From Thalassotalea hakodatensis (GTDB taxonomy: Bacteria; Pseudomonadota; Gammaproteobacteria; Enterobacterales; Alteromonadaceae): a stretch of DNA of 64,000 bases. A program made the translations under genes and the position numbers. The stretch lies in the NCBI RefSeq assembly GCF_030295995.1, contig NZ_AP027365.1, positions 4,211,311 through 4,275,310 on the forward strand, in the 5' to 3' direction. Within the stretch, counting starts at the first letter, position 1; every line of letters begins with the position of its first letter. Of the stretch, positions 34,919-43,134 are shown piece by piece. The notes beneath the pieces were generated by a model, which did not search any database, was not told the DNA's origin, and worked only from the letters and a program-made list of their open reading frames with translations.

Positions 34919-36271
34919 GTGTTAAACATATTATTAGTCGATGATGATGCCGAATTTACCGAAGTTGCTTGCCATATTATAGAATTTTTGGGTCATGATA
35001 TTTGTACTGCTGGCTCTTTAAAAGAAGCTTATGAGTGGTTAGAAAATAATACCTTTGATCATATTTTTTTAGATTTTATGCTTCCAGACGGTAGTGGCTT
35101 ACATTTAATAGATCATCTCAAAAATTCTCACCATGACCCTTACATCACCTTAATAACAGGCCACCCGTTAGTGAAAGGCTTACTCGCTGGTTTATGTGGC
35201 CCAAAAGTTAATTACATTGCCAAACCCTTGCAACGTGAAGATTTAGAGCAAGCATTAACACAAGAAAAACCAATTAAAGCCCCTCGTACAGATAAGGCAA
35301 ACAGCGGGTTGCCTCAAAAACACTTTAACTGTCTGATTGGCGAGTCTGAAGCAATGCAAGAATTATATACCATGATATCTCGTATTGCGCTAACCAAAGC
35401 TAACGTTATGTTATTAGGTGAAAGTGGTGTTGGTAAAGAACTTGTCGCTCAAGCTATTCACAATGCAACGAGTAGCGAAATAAGCAACGAGACTGAAATG
35501 GTTGCAACAAACTGTGGCGCATTGGCTAAAGATTTAATTGCCAGCGAGCTTTTTGGCCATGAAAAAGGCGCGTTTACCGGTGCTATTGGTAAAAAAGATG
35601 GCGTATTTTTACGCGCAGGCAACGGCACATTGTTTCTAGATGAAATAACAGAAATGCCAATAGACATGCAACCCAACTTATTACGAGTGCTAGAAAGTAA
35701 TAAAGTAACCCCACTTGGCGGCACGAAAGAAGTAGAAGTAAACTGCCGAGTAATCTCAGCGACTAACCGCTCAGTTGAAGAGATAGCTGAAAACAAAGTA
35801 TTAAGAGAAGACATTTATTTTAGACTTGCTGTTTTCCCCGTTAGCATTCCACCATTAAGGAAACGAAAAGAAGACATTCCTTTACTTGCAGCAGCATTTC
35901 TTGATGAATTAAATAAAGAATATCAACGCGAGTATCAATGGAATGCTGAACAAATACAACGCCTCACCGATTACGACTGGCCAGGTAATATAAGAGAGTT
36001 ACGTCATGCCATTCATCGAGCATTCATCATGTCTGATCCCGATGCAAAAAATGTCACATTGCCAAAAGACTTCCGCTCACCTTTCTCTTCTGTCTCAGAA
36101 AACCAACATAGCTTAAGTGCGGGTCGTACAATTGAAGATGTAGAGAAGGAATTAATTCGCGTGACACTTGAAGATGTAGAGGGAAATAAATCACTCGCCG
36201 CCAAAATGTTAGGTATTAGCACTAAAACGTTATATAACCGTTTACATTCCTACGGAGAATTAGAAGACTAA
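34919..36271 (+). CDS. NtrC-family sigma-54 response regulator
   Basis: This is a 450-residue regulator in three parts. The receiver (residues 1-120) has the acidic pocket VDDD and the phosphorylation site Asp52 (LDFMLPDG). The AAA+ domain has Walker A GESGVGKE (167-174) and the sigma-54 contact loop GAFTGA (217-222). A Fis-type helix-turn-helix at the end contains NKSLAAKMLGISTKTLYNRL. The start is GTG with TAAGGGA before it. It must activate RpoN promoters; matching -24/-12 sites occur before the BON, DUF1328 and mscS genes. It heads the signalling cluster and so is the likely output of the kinases that follow. Confidence 0.93.
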   Translation: MLNILLVDDDAEFTEVACHIIEFLGHDICTAGSLKEAYEWLENNTFDHIFLDFMLPDGSGLHLIDHLKNSHHDPYITLITGHPLVKGLLAGLCGPKVNYIAKPLQREDLEQALTQEKPIKAPRTDKANSGLPQKHFNCLIGESEAMQELYTMISRIALTKANVMLLGESGVGKELVAQAIHNATSSEISNETEMVATNCGALAKDLIASELFGHEKGAFTGAIGKKDGVFLRAGNGTLFLDEITEMPIDMQPNLLRVLESNKVTPLGGTKEVEVNCRVISATNRSVEEIAENKVLREDIYFRLAVFPVSIPPLRKRKEDIPLLAAAFLDELNKEYQREYQWNAEQIQRLTDYDWPGNIRELRHAIHRAFIMSDPDAKNVTLPKDFRSPFSSVSENQHSLSAGRTIEDVEKELIRVTLEDVEGNKSLAAKMLGISTKTLYNRLHSYGELED

Positions 36272-36307
36272 CAACCATTAACTAAGCAATGCATGGAGAA
36301 ACCCAAA

Positions 36308-36538
36308 ATGAATGATCATCAAACTAATGAACAGTCAGAAGAACGTGACTTAAACCAATTAATTCATGATGCTCGTGGTCCACTCAATCGGATATCTATG
36401 CAGGCAGAACTTATTAAACTAGTACTCGAAAATGATATGCCCACAGATAAAGCACTTGACGCTGTAAACAAAATATTAGTTTCATGCCAAACATGTAGCC
36501 ACACGCTTGAGCAATTATCAAAGTCGGCTAAAAGCTAA
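36308..36538 (+). CDS. Isolated HisKA (dimerisation/phosphoacceptor) domain protein
   Basis: The start at 36308 is preferred because GGAG (36295-36298) lies nine bases before it; 36293 is an in-frame alternative. The 76-residue protein is little more than one HisKA-like hairpin: LIHDARGPLNRISMQAELIKLVL, where His sits in an H-box HDARGPLN (compare HELRTPL), followed by a second helix and a short tail. There is no ATPase domain, receiver or membrane segment. It lies between the NtrC-type regulator (36 bp) and the CHASE3 kinase (15 bp). It may be a phosphotransfer intermediate, a kinase-dimer decoy or a relic. Confidence 0.7.
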   Translation: MNDHQTNEQSEERDLNQLIHDARGPLNRISMQAELIKLVLENDMPTDKALDAVNKILVSCQTCSHTLEQLSKSAKS

Positions 36539-36553
36539 GGTAAGCAACTAATA

Positions 36554-38035
36554 ATGTTATATATAAAAAGGTTATTAGATAATAAAAAAATATCATGGGC
36601 CATCATTTTTATCATCGTGATCAGTGTCATTTCCATTAATGTACTTTTAGCGATAAAAACCATTGATGACTTATCCGATGTGCAAAAAAAAATGACCAAC
36701 ACCGGCGAAATTATCCTTAATTTAGACGAACTGCACAATTTAGTTTTATCAGCAGAAACTGGTCAACGTGGTTATTTACTCACTGAAGAAGAAATATATT
36801 TAAGACCTTATAAAGAGGCCATAGCGCAAGTTTTTAAACAAATCGCGTTGGTACGACTGTTAGAATCTGACATCAAAAGTCAAACAAAGAAAATAGTTGA
36901 ACTCTCTGACTTAGTTGAAATAAAAATGATAGAACTGAGCACAACAGTTGAGCTTGCATTGGATAACAAAGAAAAGCGCGCTATTGCGATGATATTGACA
37001 GGTCGAGGAAGAAATTTATACAAAGAAATGCAAGCTATCTTTAACGAAGTAAAAGATCGTGAAGTTGCTTACCGTAATAATTTGTATCAAAGACTGGCAC
37101 TTAACAAAAGAGAAGCAAAATTCACCTTTAGTATTTCTGCGATCACCAGCTTATTACTGCTTGTTGGCCTTGGTGTACTTGTTCGACTTAATTATAGAAA
37201 TGAATTACTCCACCGACAGTCTTTGGAAGATAAAAATAAAGAATTAATTGAAAAGGTAAACTTACGGACCAAAGAATTAACCATTTATTCTGAGGAGTTA
37301 ACTAGAAGTAACCGTGAGTTAGAAGACTTCGCCTTTGTTGCTTCACATGACCTACAAGAACCTTTACGTAAAATTAGAGCCTTTGGCGACAGACTAGCAA
37401 CAAATTATAGCGAAGTTATAGACGAACGTGGTTTAGATTTCATAAGCCGTATGAATAATGCCGCTTCGCGTATGTCTAATTTAATCAATGATCTATTAGA
37501 GTATTCACGAATTAATACCCGCGGAAAAGAGTTAGTAACCGTATCACTTGAACAAGTACTCACTGATGTGATTGACGATTTAGAAATAGCCATTCAAGAA
37601 AGTTCAGCAACGATAAAACATCAAGACTTACCTGAAATTAACGGGGATATAACGCAACTCAATCAGTTATTTTTAAACCTACTCAGTAATGCAATTAAGT
37701 TTAGACATAAAGATATTGCACCTCAAATTAATATTAGCCATCATCAAGAAACAGTCATCGACCCGATTTTACGCGCTGAAACTTTATGGCATATAATCAC
37801 TGTAAGTGATAATGGCATTGGCTTTGAACAAGAATTTGAAGATAAAGTGTTTGTTCCTTTTCAACGTCTGCATGCTAGAACGGCTTATAAAGGAACGGGC
37901 ATAGGTTTAGCCGTTTGTCGACGAATTATAGAGCGACATGGCGGTACAATTACCGTTAAAAGCCAAGTTAATAAAGGTAGCGAATTTACTATTCGAGTAC
38001 CACATAACTATATAGCACCAACAACAGAAGCTTAA
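36554..38035 (+). CDS. CHASE3-domain sensor histidine kinase
   Basis: This 493-residue kinase has a transmembrane segment at about 14-35, a CHASE3 periplasmic domain (about 40-180, containing the family-typical AETGQRGYLLT), a second transmembrane segment near 195-213, a coiled-coil linker, a HisKA domain with ASHDLQEPLRKI (His265), and a HATPase domain (NLLSNAIKF, DNGIGF, GTGIGLAVCRRIIERHGG). Its H-box is of the cyanobacterial Cph1 type, which often pairs with Rcp1-like single receivers such as the one encoded next. The input signal is unknown. Confidence 0.93.
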   Translation: MLYIKRLLDNKKISWAIIFIIVISVISINVLLAIKTIDDLSDVQKKMTNTGEIILNLDELHNLVLSAETGQRGYLLTEEEIYLRPYKEAIAQVFKQIALVRLLESDIKSQTKKIVELSDLVEIKMIELSTTVELALDNKEKRAIAMILTGRGRNLYKEMQAIFNEVKDREVAYRNNLYQRLALNKREAKFTFSISAITSLLLLVGLGVLVRLNYRNELLHRQSLEDKNKELIEKVNLRTKELTIYSEELTRSNRELEDFAFVASHDLQEPLRKIRAFGDRLATNYSEVIDERGLDFISRMNNAASRMSNLINDLLEYSRINTRGKELVTVSLEQVLTDVIDDLEIAIQESSATIKHQDLPEINGDITQLNQLFLNLLSNAIKFRHKDIAPQINISHHQETVIDPILRAETLWHIITVSDNGIGFEQEFEDKVFVPFQRLHARTAYKGTGIGLAVCRRIIERHGGTITVKSQVNKGSEFTIRVPHNYIAPTTEA

Positions 38036-38058
38036 AATAACTAAAAGGAATCTGTTTC

Positions 38059-38514
38059 ATGAGAAAAAGCACACCAATTGTAATTTTAATGGCTGATGAC
38101 GACGAAGATGATCGTTTACTTGCTCAAGATGCATTAATTGAAAGCAAAGTATTAAACGAACTTCATTTTGTTGAAGACGGCGTTGAGCTCATCGAATATT
38201 TAACGCATCAAGGTAAATTTCAAGATCAGGCAAGCGCGCCTAGACCAGGCTTGATATTACTTGATTTGAATATGCCCCGTAAAGACGGACGTGAAGCCTT
38301 AAAAGAAATAAAAGCAAACCCGGCACTTAGAAGTATTCCTGTTGTGATTTTAACAACTTCAAAACAAGAAGAAGACATGGTTAAAGGTTATGATCTTGGT
38401 GCTGCATCGTATATCACTAAACCCGTAAATTTTGAAGGGTTAGTAGAATTAATGAAAACGTTAGGTAAATATTGGGTGGAATTTGTTGAACTTCCCCCAT
38501 CCGATTACGCTTAA
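38059..38514 (+). CDS. Rcp1-like single-domain response regulator
   Basis: The 151-residue protein is one receiver domain of the Rcp1/CheY type: acidic pocket ADDDEDD (12-18), phosphorylation site Asp69 (LLDLNMPRKDG), Thr100 (LTTS) and Lys121 (TKPVN). The longer loop before the active site (THQGKFQDQASAPRPG) is typical of Rcp1-type partners of Cph1-like kinases. No output domain is present, so it must act by protein contact or by relaying phosphate. It lies 23 bp after the CHASE3 kinase, its probable partner. Confidence 0.93.
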   Translation: MRKSTPIVILMADDDEDDRLLAQDALIESKVLNELHFVEDGVELIEYLTHQGKFQDQASAPRPGLILLDLNMPRKDGREALKEIKANPALRSIPVVILTTSKQEEDMVKGYDLGAASYITKPVNFEGLVELMKTLGKYWVEFVELPPSDYA

Positions 38515-38563
38515 CAAACAACGTCAACAATAGCCTAACAACGCATAAGTAAAAAATTAAACT

Positions 38564-40543
38564 ATGTCTAAACAAGTTACACGCATACTATTGGTTGAAG
38601 ACGATGAAGATGATTACATTCTCACGTGTGACTATCTTGAACAGATGCATAATCATCACTTCGACATTGACTGGGTTGATAACTCTAATGAAGCTTTAGC
38701 ATTGTTAAAAAAAAATAATCACGATATTTGCTTATTAGATTATCAACTCGGTGGGCTAAATGGTTTATCTGTGCTTAAACAGTCCAACGAAGAAGGCTGC
38801 ACAGTGCCAATTATTATGCTGACAGGGCAAGTAGATATTGAATTAGATAATAATGCATTAGATGCTGGCGCAGTTGACTACCTTGTAAAATCAGATCTCA
38901 ACCGAGCAAGATTTAACCGTGCAATACGCTATGCTTTAGCTAGAAAAGATATTGAAAATGAACGTCTTGAGCGTATAAAAGCTGAAACGAAGAACCGCTC
39001 AAAAGATAGGTTCTTAGCGCATTTAAGCCATGAATTACGTACTCCACTGACCTCAATACTTGGTTATACTGAGTTACTGCTAAATGATGAAAGCAACAAA
39101 GGAATACAGCCAGAATTAGCCACCATACTAAACAATGGCAAACATTTGCTCGGGTTATTAAATAATGTGCTCGACCTTTCAAAAATTGCTGCGGGCAAGT
39201 TTGAATTAAACCGTTCACCTATTTCCTTTGATAGCTTTATCGCTGATGTATACACATTGATGTCAATGTCGGCAAAAGATAAAGGGATAAACTTAGAGAT
39301 ATCAACTAAGTCGATGTTACCTGTAGAAATTAATACAGATTCCCTCAGATTACGTCAGATATTGATCAATATTATTCATAACGCCATCAAATTTACTCAA
39401 CAAGGTTCTGTAAAAATTGATATATGGCTTGAGGAAGCCCCCGAAAATACTCGTTTATATTTTTCAGTTACCGATACGGGTGTTGGCATTCCTGAAAATT
39501 TATTATCAACAATTTTTAAACCATTTGAACAAGTGCAAGATATCGTGTCACGCAACGAAGAGGGTACTGGGCTTGGTTTGTCTATTTGCAGTGAAATATT
39601 AAAGTACATGAGCGGAAGTATTTCAGTGGAATCAACATTAGCAGTTGGAAGCAAATTTACTTTTTTTATCGACCCTGGAATTATTACAACTACTGAACGA
39701 AAAAAATTATCTTTTAAACGTAGTGACTATCAATCAAATACTAAATCACTAAGCAAACTATCAGGCAATGTTTTGATTGTTGATGATATTAATGATGTTA
39801 GACGATTAATAGGCTATGCCTGCCAATCTTTTGATCTTAATGTGGATTATGCTAATAATGGCCAGCAAGCTATTACAAAAATAGTTTCAGCACAAGATTT
39901 GAAAAATCCCTATGATTTAGTTCTTATGGATATTCATATGCCGGTTTTAGACGGTAAGCGGGCGATAGCACAACTAAGAGAGATGGGTATAGAAACACCA
40001 ATTGTTGCTATAACCGCAGCAACAATGAGAGGAGTACGAAAAGAACTCTACGACTTAGGGTTTAATGACGTCATTCCCAAACCAATAGATAAATACGAGT
40101 TACATCAAAAAATTAAGCAGCAGTTGAATCCGTTAAATCAAAAAGTAAAATCTAACCAAACAACAACACAAAACAAAATAGATCATCAAAATACGCATCA
40201 GCGAGTTTTGCTTATTGAAGATGATGCAGATTCCGCAGAAATTACAGCGTTATTATTAAGTAGAATGGGTAACCAGGTTCAAATTGCATACAACATTAAA
40301 CAAGCGAACGAGATACTTGAAACAGATATTCATTGGCAATACATACTAATAGATATGAATTTACCCGACGGTAACGGTTTAAAATTAAGCTCAACATTAA
40401 AAGAACAAGTACCTAACGCCAAAATCACTATTGTCAGTGGAAACGATGTTACACAGCAAGAGCTCACTCAACACGGTGCAGATAAGGCACTACTTAAACC
40501 GGTTAACTTAGCTATGTTGCAACAACATTTTAATGAAAATTGA
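38564..40543 (+). CDS. Soluble hybrid histidine kinase with three receiver domains
   Basis: A 659-residue protein without membrane segments. Order of domains: receiver 1 (about 6-125, Asp59 in LLDYQLGG), HisKA with LSHELRTPL (His156), HATPase (NIIHNAIKF, DTGVGIP, GTGLGLSICSEIL; to about 370), receiver 2 (about 400-520, Asp456 in LMDIHMPVLDG) and receiver 3 (about 545-659, Asp597 in IDMNLPDG). The N-terminal receiver makes it a response-regulated kinase, so it can be switched by another kinase, for instance the one at 36554. It probably integrates signals and passes phosphate to the NtrC-type regulator, directly or by the HisKA-only protein. No HPt domain is seen in the cluster. Confidence 0.93.
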   Translation: MSKQVTRILLVEDDEDDYILTCDYLEQMHNHHFDIDWVDNSNEALALLKKNNHDICLLDYQLGGLNGLSVLKQSNEEGCTVPIIMLTGQVDIELDNNALDAGAVDYLVKSDLNRARFNRAIRYALARKDIENERLERIKAETKNRSKDRFLAHLSHELRTPLTSILGYTELLLNDESNKGIQPELATILNNGKHLLGLLNNVLDLSKIAAGKFELNRSPISFDSFIADVYTLMSMSAKDKGINLEISTKSMLPVEINTDSLRLRQILINIIHNAIKFTQQGSVKIDIWLEEAPENTRLYFSVTDTGVGIPENLLSTIFKPFEQVQDIVSRNEEGTGLGLSICSEILKYMSGSISVESTLAVGSKFTFFIDPGIITTTERKKLSFKRSDYQSNTKSLSKLSGNVLIVDDINDVRRLIGYACQSFDLNVDYANNGQQAITKIVSAQDLKNPYDLVLMDIHMPVLDGKRAIAQLREMGIETPIVAITAATMRGVRKELYDLGFNDVIPKPIDKYELHQKIKQQLNPLNQKVKSNQTTTQNKIDHQNTHQRVLLIEDDADSAEITALLLSRMGNQVQIAYNIKQANEILETDIHWQYILIDMNLPDGNGLKLSSTLKEQVPNAKITIVSGNDVTQQELTQHGADKALLKPVNLAMLQQHFNEN

Positions 40544-40609
40544 TCACATTCGCGCTTAAAAACGCCTAACCTGTTAACCCTTTACTGTGCAAGTACTACA
40601 CTCTTCCCC

Positions 40610-40622
40610 TGTAACTTTTACT
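40610..40622 (+). promoter_or_regulatory. Possible enhancer half-site shared with the BON gene
   Basis: TGTAACTTTTACT differs by one base from TGTAACTATTACT at 28699-28711. It is about 94 bp upstream of the predicted DUF1328 start, as expected for an NtrC-type site. TGTGCAA also occurs 15-17 bp before both copies. The symmetrical right arm seen before the BON gene is absent here. Confidence 0.4.
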
Positions 40623-40683
40623 TTTTATAGTCTGTTTTATTCATATAGTTTAAATAATTACTTAAATAACAGTAGCTTATTTT

Positions 40684-40699
40684 TGGCACAACTATCGCT
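40684..40699 (+). promoter_or_regulatory. Sigma-54 promoter candidate for DUF1328
   Basis: TGGCAC-N5-TCGCT differs from the RpoN consensus TGGCAC-N5-TTGCW by one base, with GG and GC exactly in register. The predicted start near 40710 is 32 bp before the ATG. It is the best of three such sites in the window. Confidence 0.72.
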
Positions 40700-40741
40700 T
40701 ATCTACAGATACAGTAAACATTAAAATAAAGGAGAAAATTT

Positions 40742-40918
40742 ATGTTAAATTGGGCACTAACATTTTTAGTCATTGCTATTATTGCTGCAATATTAGGTTT
40801 TGGTGGTATTGCGGGTACAGCTGCAGGTATTGCAAAAATAATCTTTTTTATCTTTGTAGCTTTATTAGTTATCTCATTAGTCGCTAATGCATTACGGGGT
40901 AAAGGCCCGAAAGTTTAG
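40742..40918 (+). CDS. DUF1328 small membrane protein (YtjA family)
   Basis: A 58-residue protein with two hydrophobic helices split by a [14 protein letters not shown] turn: [20 protein letters not shown], then [21 protein letters not shown]. This is the complete DUF1328/YtjA pattern and length. The family has no assigned function and is often found among stress-induced genes. AAGGAG (40729-40734) lies seven bases before the ATG. It follows the hybrid kinase by about 200 bp and has its own sigma-54 promoter candidate, so it is likely a target of the signalling cluster rather than part of it. Confidence 0.9.
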   Translation: MLNWALTFLVIAIIAAILGFGGIAGTAAGIAKIIFFIFVALLVISLVANALRGKGPKV

Positions 40919-40950
40919 CGGTTTAAACTTACTTTAGCGATTTCGGACAA

Positions 40951-40999
40951 TGATACAACACGGATGTGTTAGAGGATGGATGGCTCCTGAGCTGTATCA
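40951..40999. other. Candidate structured RNA (three-way junction)
   Basis: An outer stem TGATACA/TGTATCA (40951-40957, 40993-40999) encloses two hairpins: AACAC-ggat-GTGTT (40957-40970) and AGGA-tggatggc-TCCT (40973-40988). The arrangement is compact and GC-richer than its surroundings. No Rfam family is recognised; it may be part of the DUF1328 3' UTR or an independent small RNA. Confidence 0.35.
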
Positions 41000-41189
41000 G
41001 TAAAAAAATACAGACAGTTGAGCCTAAATCCTTAAAGGTTATAGAATCACATAACATAATCAAAGCTCATAGGACAAATTCTCAGATTGTGCCTTAAATT
41101 TATATTTAGGACAGCCACAGACAGTGGCACTCTTAACTTCGATAGTTAAATGAATACTACGCACATACTTTTTATCTAGTTTTTAATCC

Positions 41190-41265
41190 GTGCTTATGGG
41201 GAAGTAAAAAAAACTCCCCCTTAAAAGCTGTAAGAGAGTACTTTATTACTCTCCCACAAAAGCAC
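41190..41265 (-). terminator. Branched hairpins downstream of glmS
   Basis: On the minus strand after glmS: hairpin GAGAGTA/TACTCTC (41234-41253), then hairpin GGGGGAGT/ACTTCCCC (41198-41220) with an all-T loop, both inside a six-base outer stem GTGCTT/AAGCAC (41190-41195, 41260-41265). Termination or 3'-end processing of glmS mRNA is the likely role; the usual T-tail is missing. Confidence 0.55.
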
Positions 41266-41283
41266 AGTTTCTTTAAAATACGC

Positions 41284-43116
41284 TTATTCCACCGTCACTG
41301 ATTTTGCAAGGTTTCTTGGTTGATCAACATCGGTACCTTTAATGATAGCGACATAATATGAAAGCAACTGTAATGGAAGCGTATAAACAATAGGGGCAAT
41401 AATATCATCGCAGTGTGGAACGTTAATCACCGTCATGGTGTCATCACTTTCAAACTTAGCATCAATGTCAGCAAAAACATACATTAAGCCTCCACGTGCT
41501 CTTACTTCTTCAACATTTGATTTAAGCTTTTCAATTAAATCATTTCGGGGTGCAACAACGATCACCGGCATTTCAGCGTCAATGAGTGCTAAAGGCCCAT
41601 GTTTTAATTCGCCGGCAGCATAAGCTTCAGCGTGAATATATGAAATTTCTTTTAACTTAAGCGCACCTTCCATTGCTATCGGATATTGATCACCTCGACC
41701 TAAAAACAACGCATGGTTTTTGTCAGCAAAGTCTTCTGCCAAATCTTCTATCGAGTTTGCAAGTGCTAACACTTCATCGAGCTTATTGGGTAAACTCATC
41801 AATGATGTCGCTATTTCTGCTTGGGTTTGTTCAGGCATGCCATGATGTTGACCAATGGCAAGAGTCATCATTAAAAGGCCAACCAGCTGTGTGGTGAATG
41901 CTTTGGTAGAGGCAACACCTATTTCAGCACCTGCTTTGGTCATAAAGGCTAAGTCGGATTCACGTACTAGCGATGAACCAGGTACGTTACAAATCGTCAT
42001 ACTTGCACAATATCCTAGCTCTTTTGCTAAGCGTAGCGCAGCAAGTGTATCAGCTGTTTCACCGGATTGAGAAATCGTCACTAACAATGCATTTTTCGGT
42101 ACATGTGATTTTCGGTAGCGAAATTCACTGGCAATTTCAACATTACATGAAACGCCCGCTAAACTTTCTAACCAATAACGCGCTACCATTGCAGAATGAT
42201 AACTAGTACCACAGGCAATAATTTGTACATGTTCAATTTGTTTAAATATATCATCTGCACCTTCACCGAAGGCATTGATGTCGATAGCATTACCAATTAA
42301 CCGACCTTCTAATGTATTGCGAATTGCTGTTGGTTGCTCATAGGTTTCTTTGAGCATGTAATGACGATATTCACCTTTGTCACCACTGTCTTGAGCAACT
42401 TCACGCTCTTTTGCTTCACGCTCAACCGCATGACCATCTACATCAAAAATATTAACGGAATGACGTGTTACTTCGGCGACATCACCTTCTTCTAAAAATG
42501 CGAATTTTCGTGTTACAGGTAATAGAGCTAGCATGTCAGAAGCGATAAAATTTTCGCCTAAACCATATCCAATAACAAGCGGACTACCTGAACGAGCCAC
42601 AATAATGCGATCACTGTCTGTGTTGTCCATTACAACGGTACCGTAGGCACCATCGAGTTGCGCTGCTGTAATTTGCACCGCTTTTAATAACGTATCAGCA
42701 GTTTTTAATTCATGATGAACAAGGTGGGCTATCACTTCTGTATCTGTTTCTGAAGTAAAGGTGTAGCCTAGTGACTCAAGCTTTTCTCGTAGTTCTTTAT
42801 GGTTTTCAATTATCCCATTATGTACTACGGCAATATTTTCACTTGAAATATGAGGGTGAGCATTAATTTCACTTGGTACGCCATGAGTGGCCCAACGCGT
42901 ATGAGCAATACCAGTTCCACCAAATAACGGCTCTGATGATAACGCATCTGATAATTCTTGTACTTTCCCTAATCGACGTAAGCGGCGTAATTGCTTATCG
43001 TTATTGATAATAGCTACACCTGCTGAATCATAACCACGATATTCTAGTCGCTTTAAGCCTTCTACTAGAATGTCTGCAACATCACGTTGTGCCACAGCAC
43101 CGACGATACCACACAT
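41284..43116 (-). CDS. glmS: Glutamine--fructose-6-phosphate aminotransferase (isomerising)
   Basis: The 610-residue enzyme makes glucosamine 6-phosphate from fructose 6-phosphate and glutamine, the entry to peptidoglycan and LPS amino sugars. It has the N-terminal glutaminase domain beginning [11 protein letters not shown] (catalytic Cys after Met removal) with [18 protein letters not shown], and two SIS sugar-isomerase domains ([26 protein letters not shown] [12 protein letters not shown]), ending [15 protein letters not shown]. Length equals E. coli GlmS. AAGGATAAT precedes the ATG. A DeoR regulator gene ends 18 bp upstream, so they form one operon. No glmS ribozyme is expected or seen. 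Confidence 0.97.
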   Translation of the reverse strand: MCGIVGAVAQRDVADILVEGLKRLEYRGYDSAGVAIINNDKQLRRLRRLGKVQELSDALSSEPLFGGTGIAHTRWATHGVPSEINAHPHISSENIAVVHNGIIENHKELREKLESLGYTFTSETDTEVIAHLVHHELKTADTLLKAVQITAAQLDGAYGTVVMDNTDSDRIIVARSGSPLVIGYGLGENFIASDMLALLPVTRKFAFLEEGDVAEVTRHSVNIFDVDGHAVEREAKEREVAQDSGDKGEYRHYMLKETYEQPTAIRNTLEGRLIGNAIDINAFGEGADDIFKQIEHVQIIACGTSYHSAMVARYWLESLAGVSCNVEIASEFRYRKSHVPKNALLVTISQSGETADTLAALRLAKELGYCASMTICNVPGSSLVRESDLAFMTKAGAEIGVASTKAFTTQLVGLLMMTLAIGQHHGMPEQTQAEIATSLMSLPNKLDEVLALANSIEDLAEDFADKNHALFLGRGDQYPIAMEGALKLKEISYIHAEAYAAGELKHGPLALIDAEMPVIVVAPRNDLIEKLKSNVEEVRARGGLMYVFADIDAKFESDDTMTVINVPHCDDIIAPIVYTLPLQLLSYYVAIIKGTDVDQPRNLAKSVTVE

Positions 43117-43134
43117 AATATTATCCTTTTTATG

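Larger units (their letters stand above)
40919..41283. other. Intergenic region between DUF1328 and glmS with two branched structures
   Basis: This 365-bp stretch has no open reading frame of note. It contains a possible three-way RNA junction near DUF1328 (40951-40999) and a second branched hairpin set at the glmS end (41190-41265); both have separate entries. Between them, 41000-41189 is AT-rich with nothing recognisable. Confidence 0.55.

Noticed and set aside
34919..40543. PEP-CTERM/exosortase-type PrsK/PrsR system
   Set aside because: The regulator is sigma-54 type as in PrsR, but there is no exosortase, PEP-CTERM protein or PrsK-like kinase in the window.
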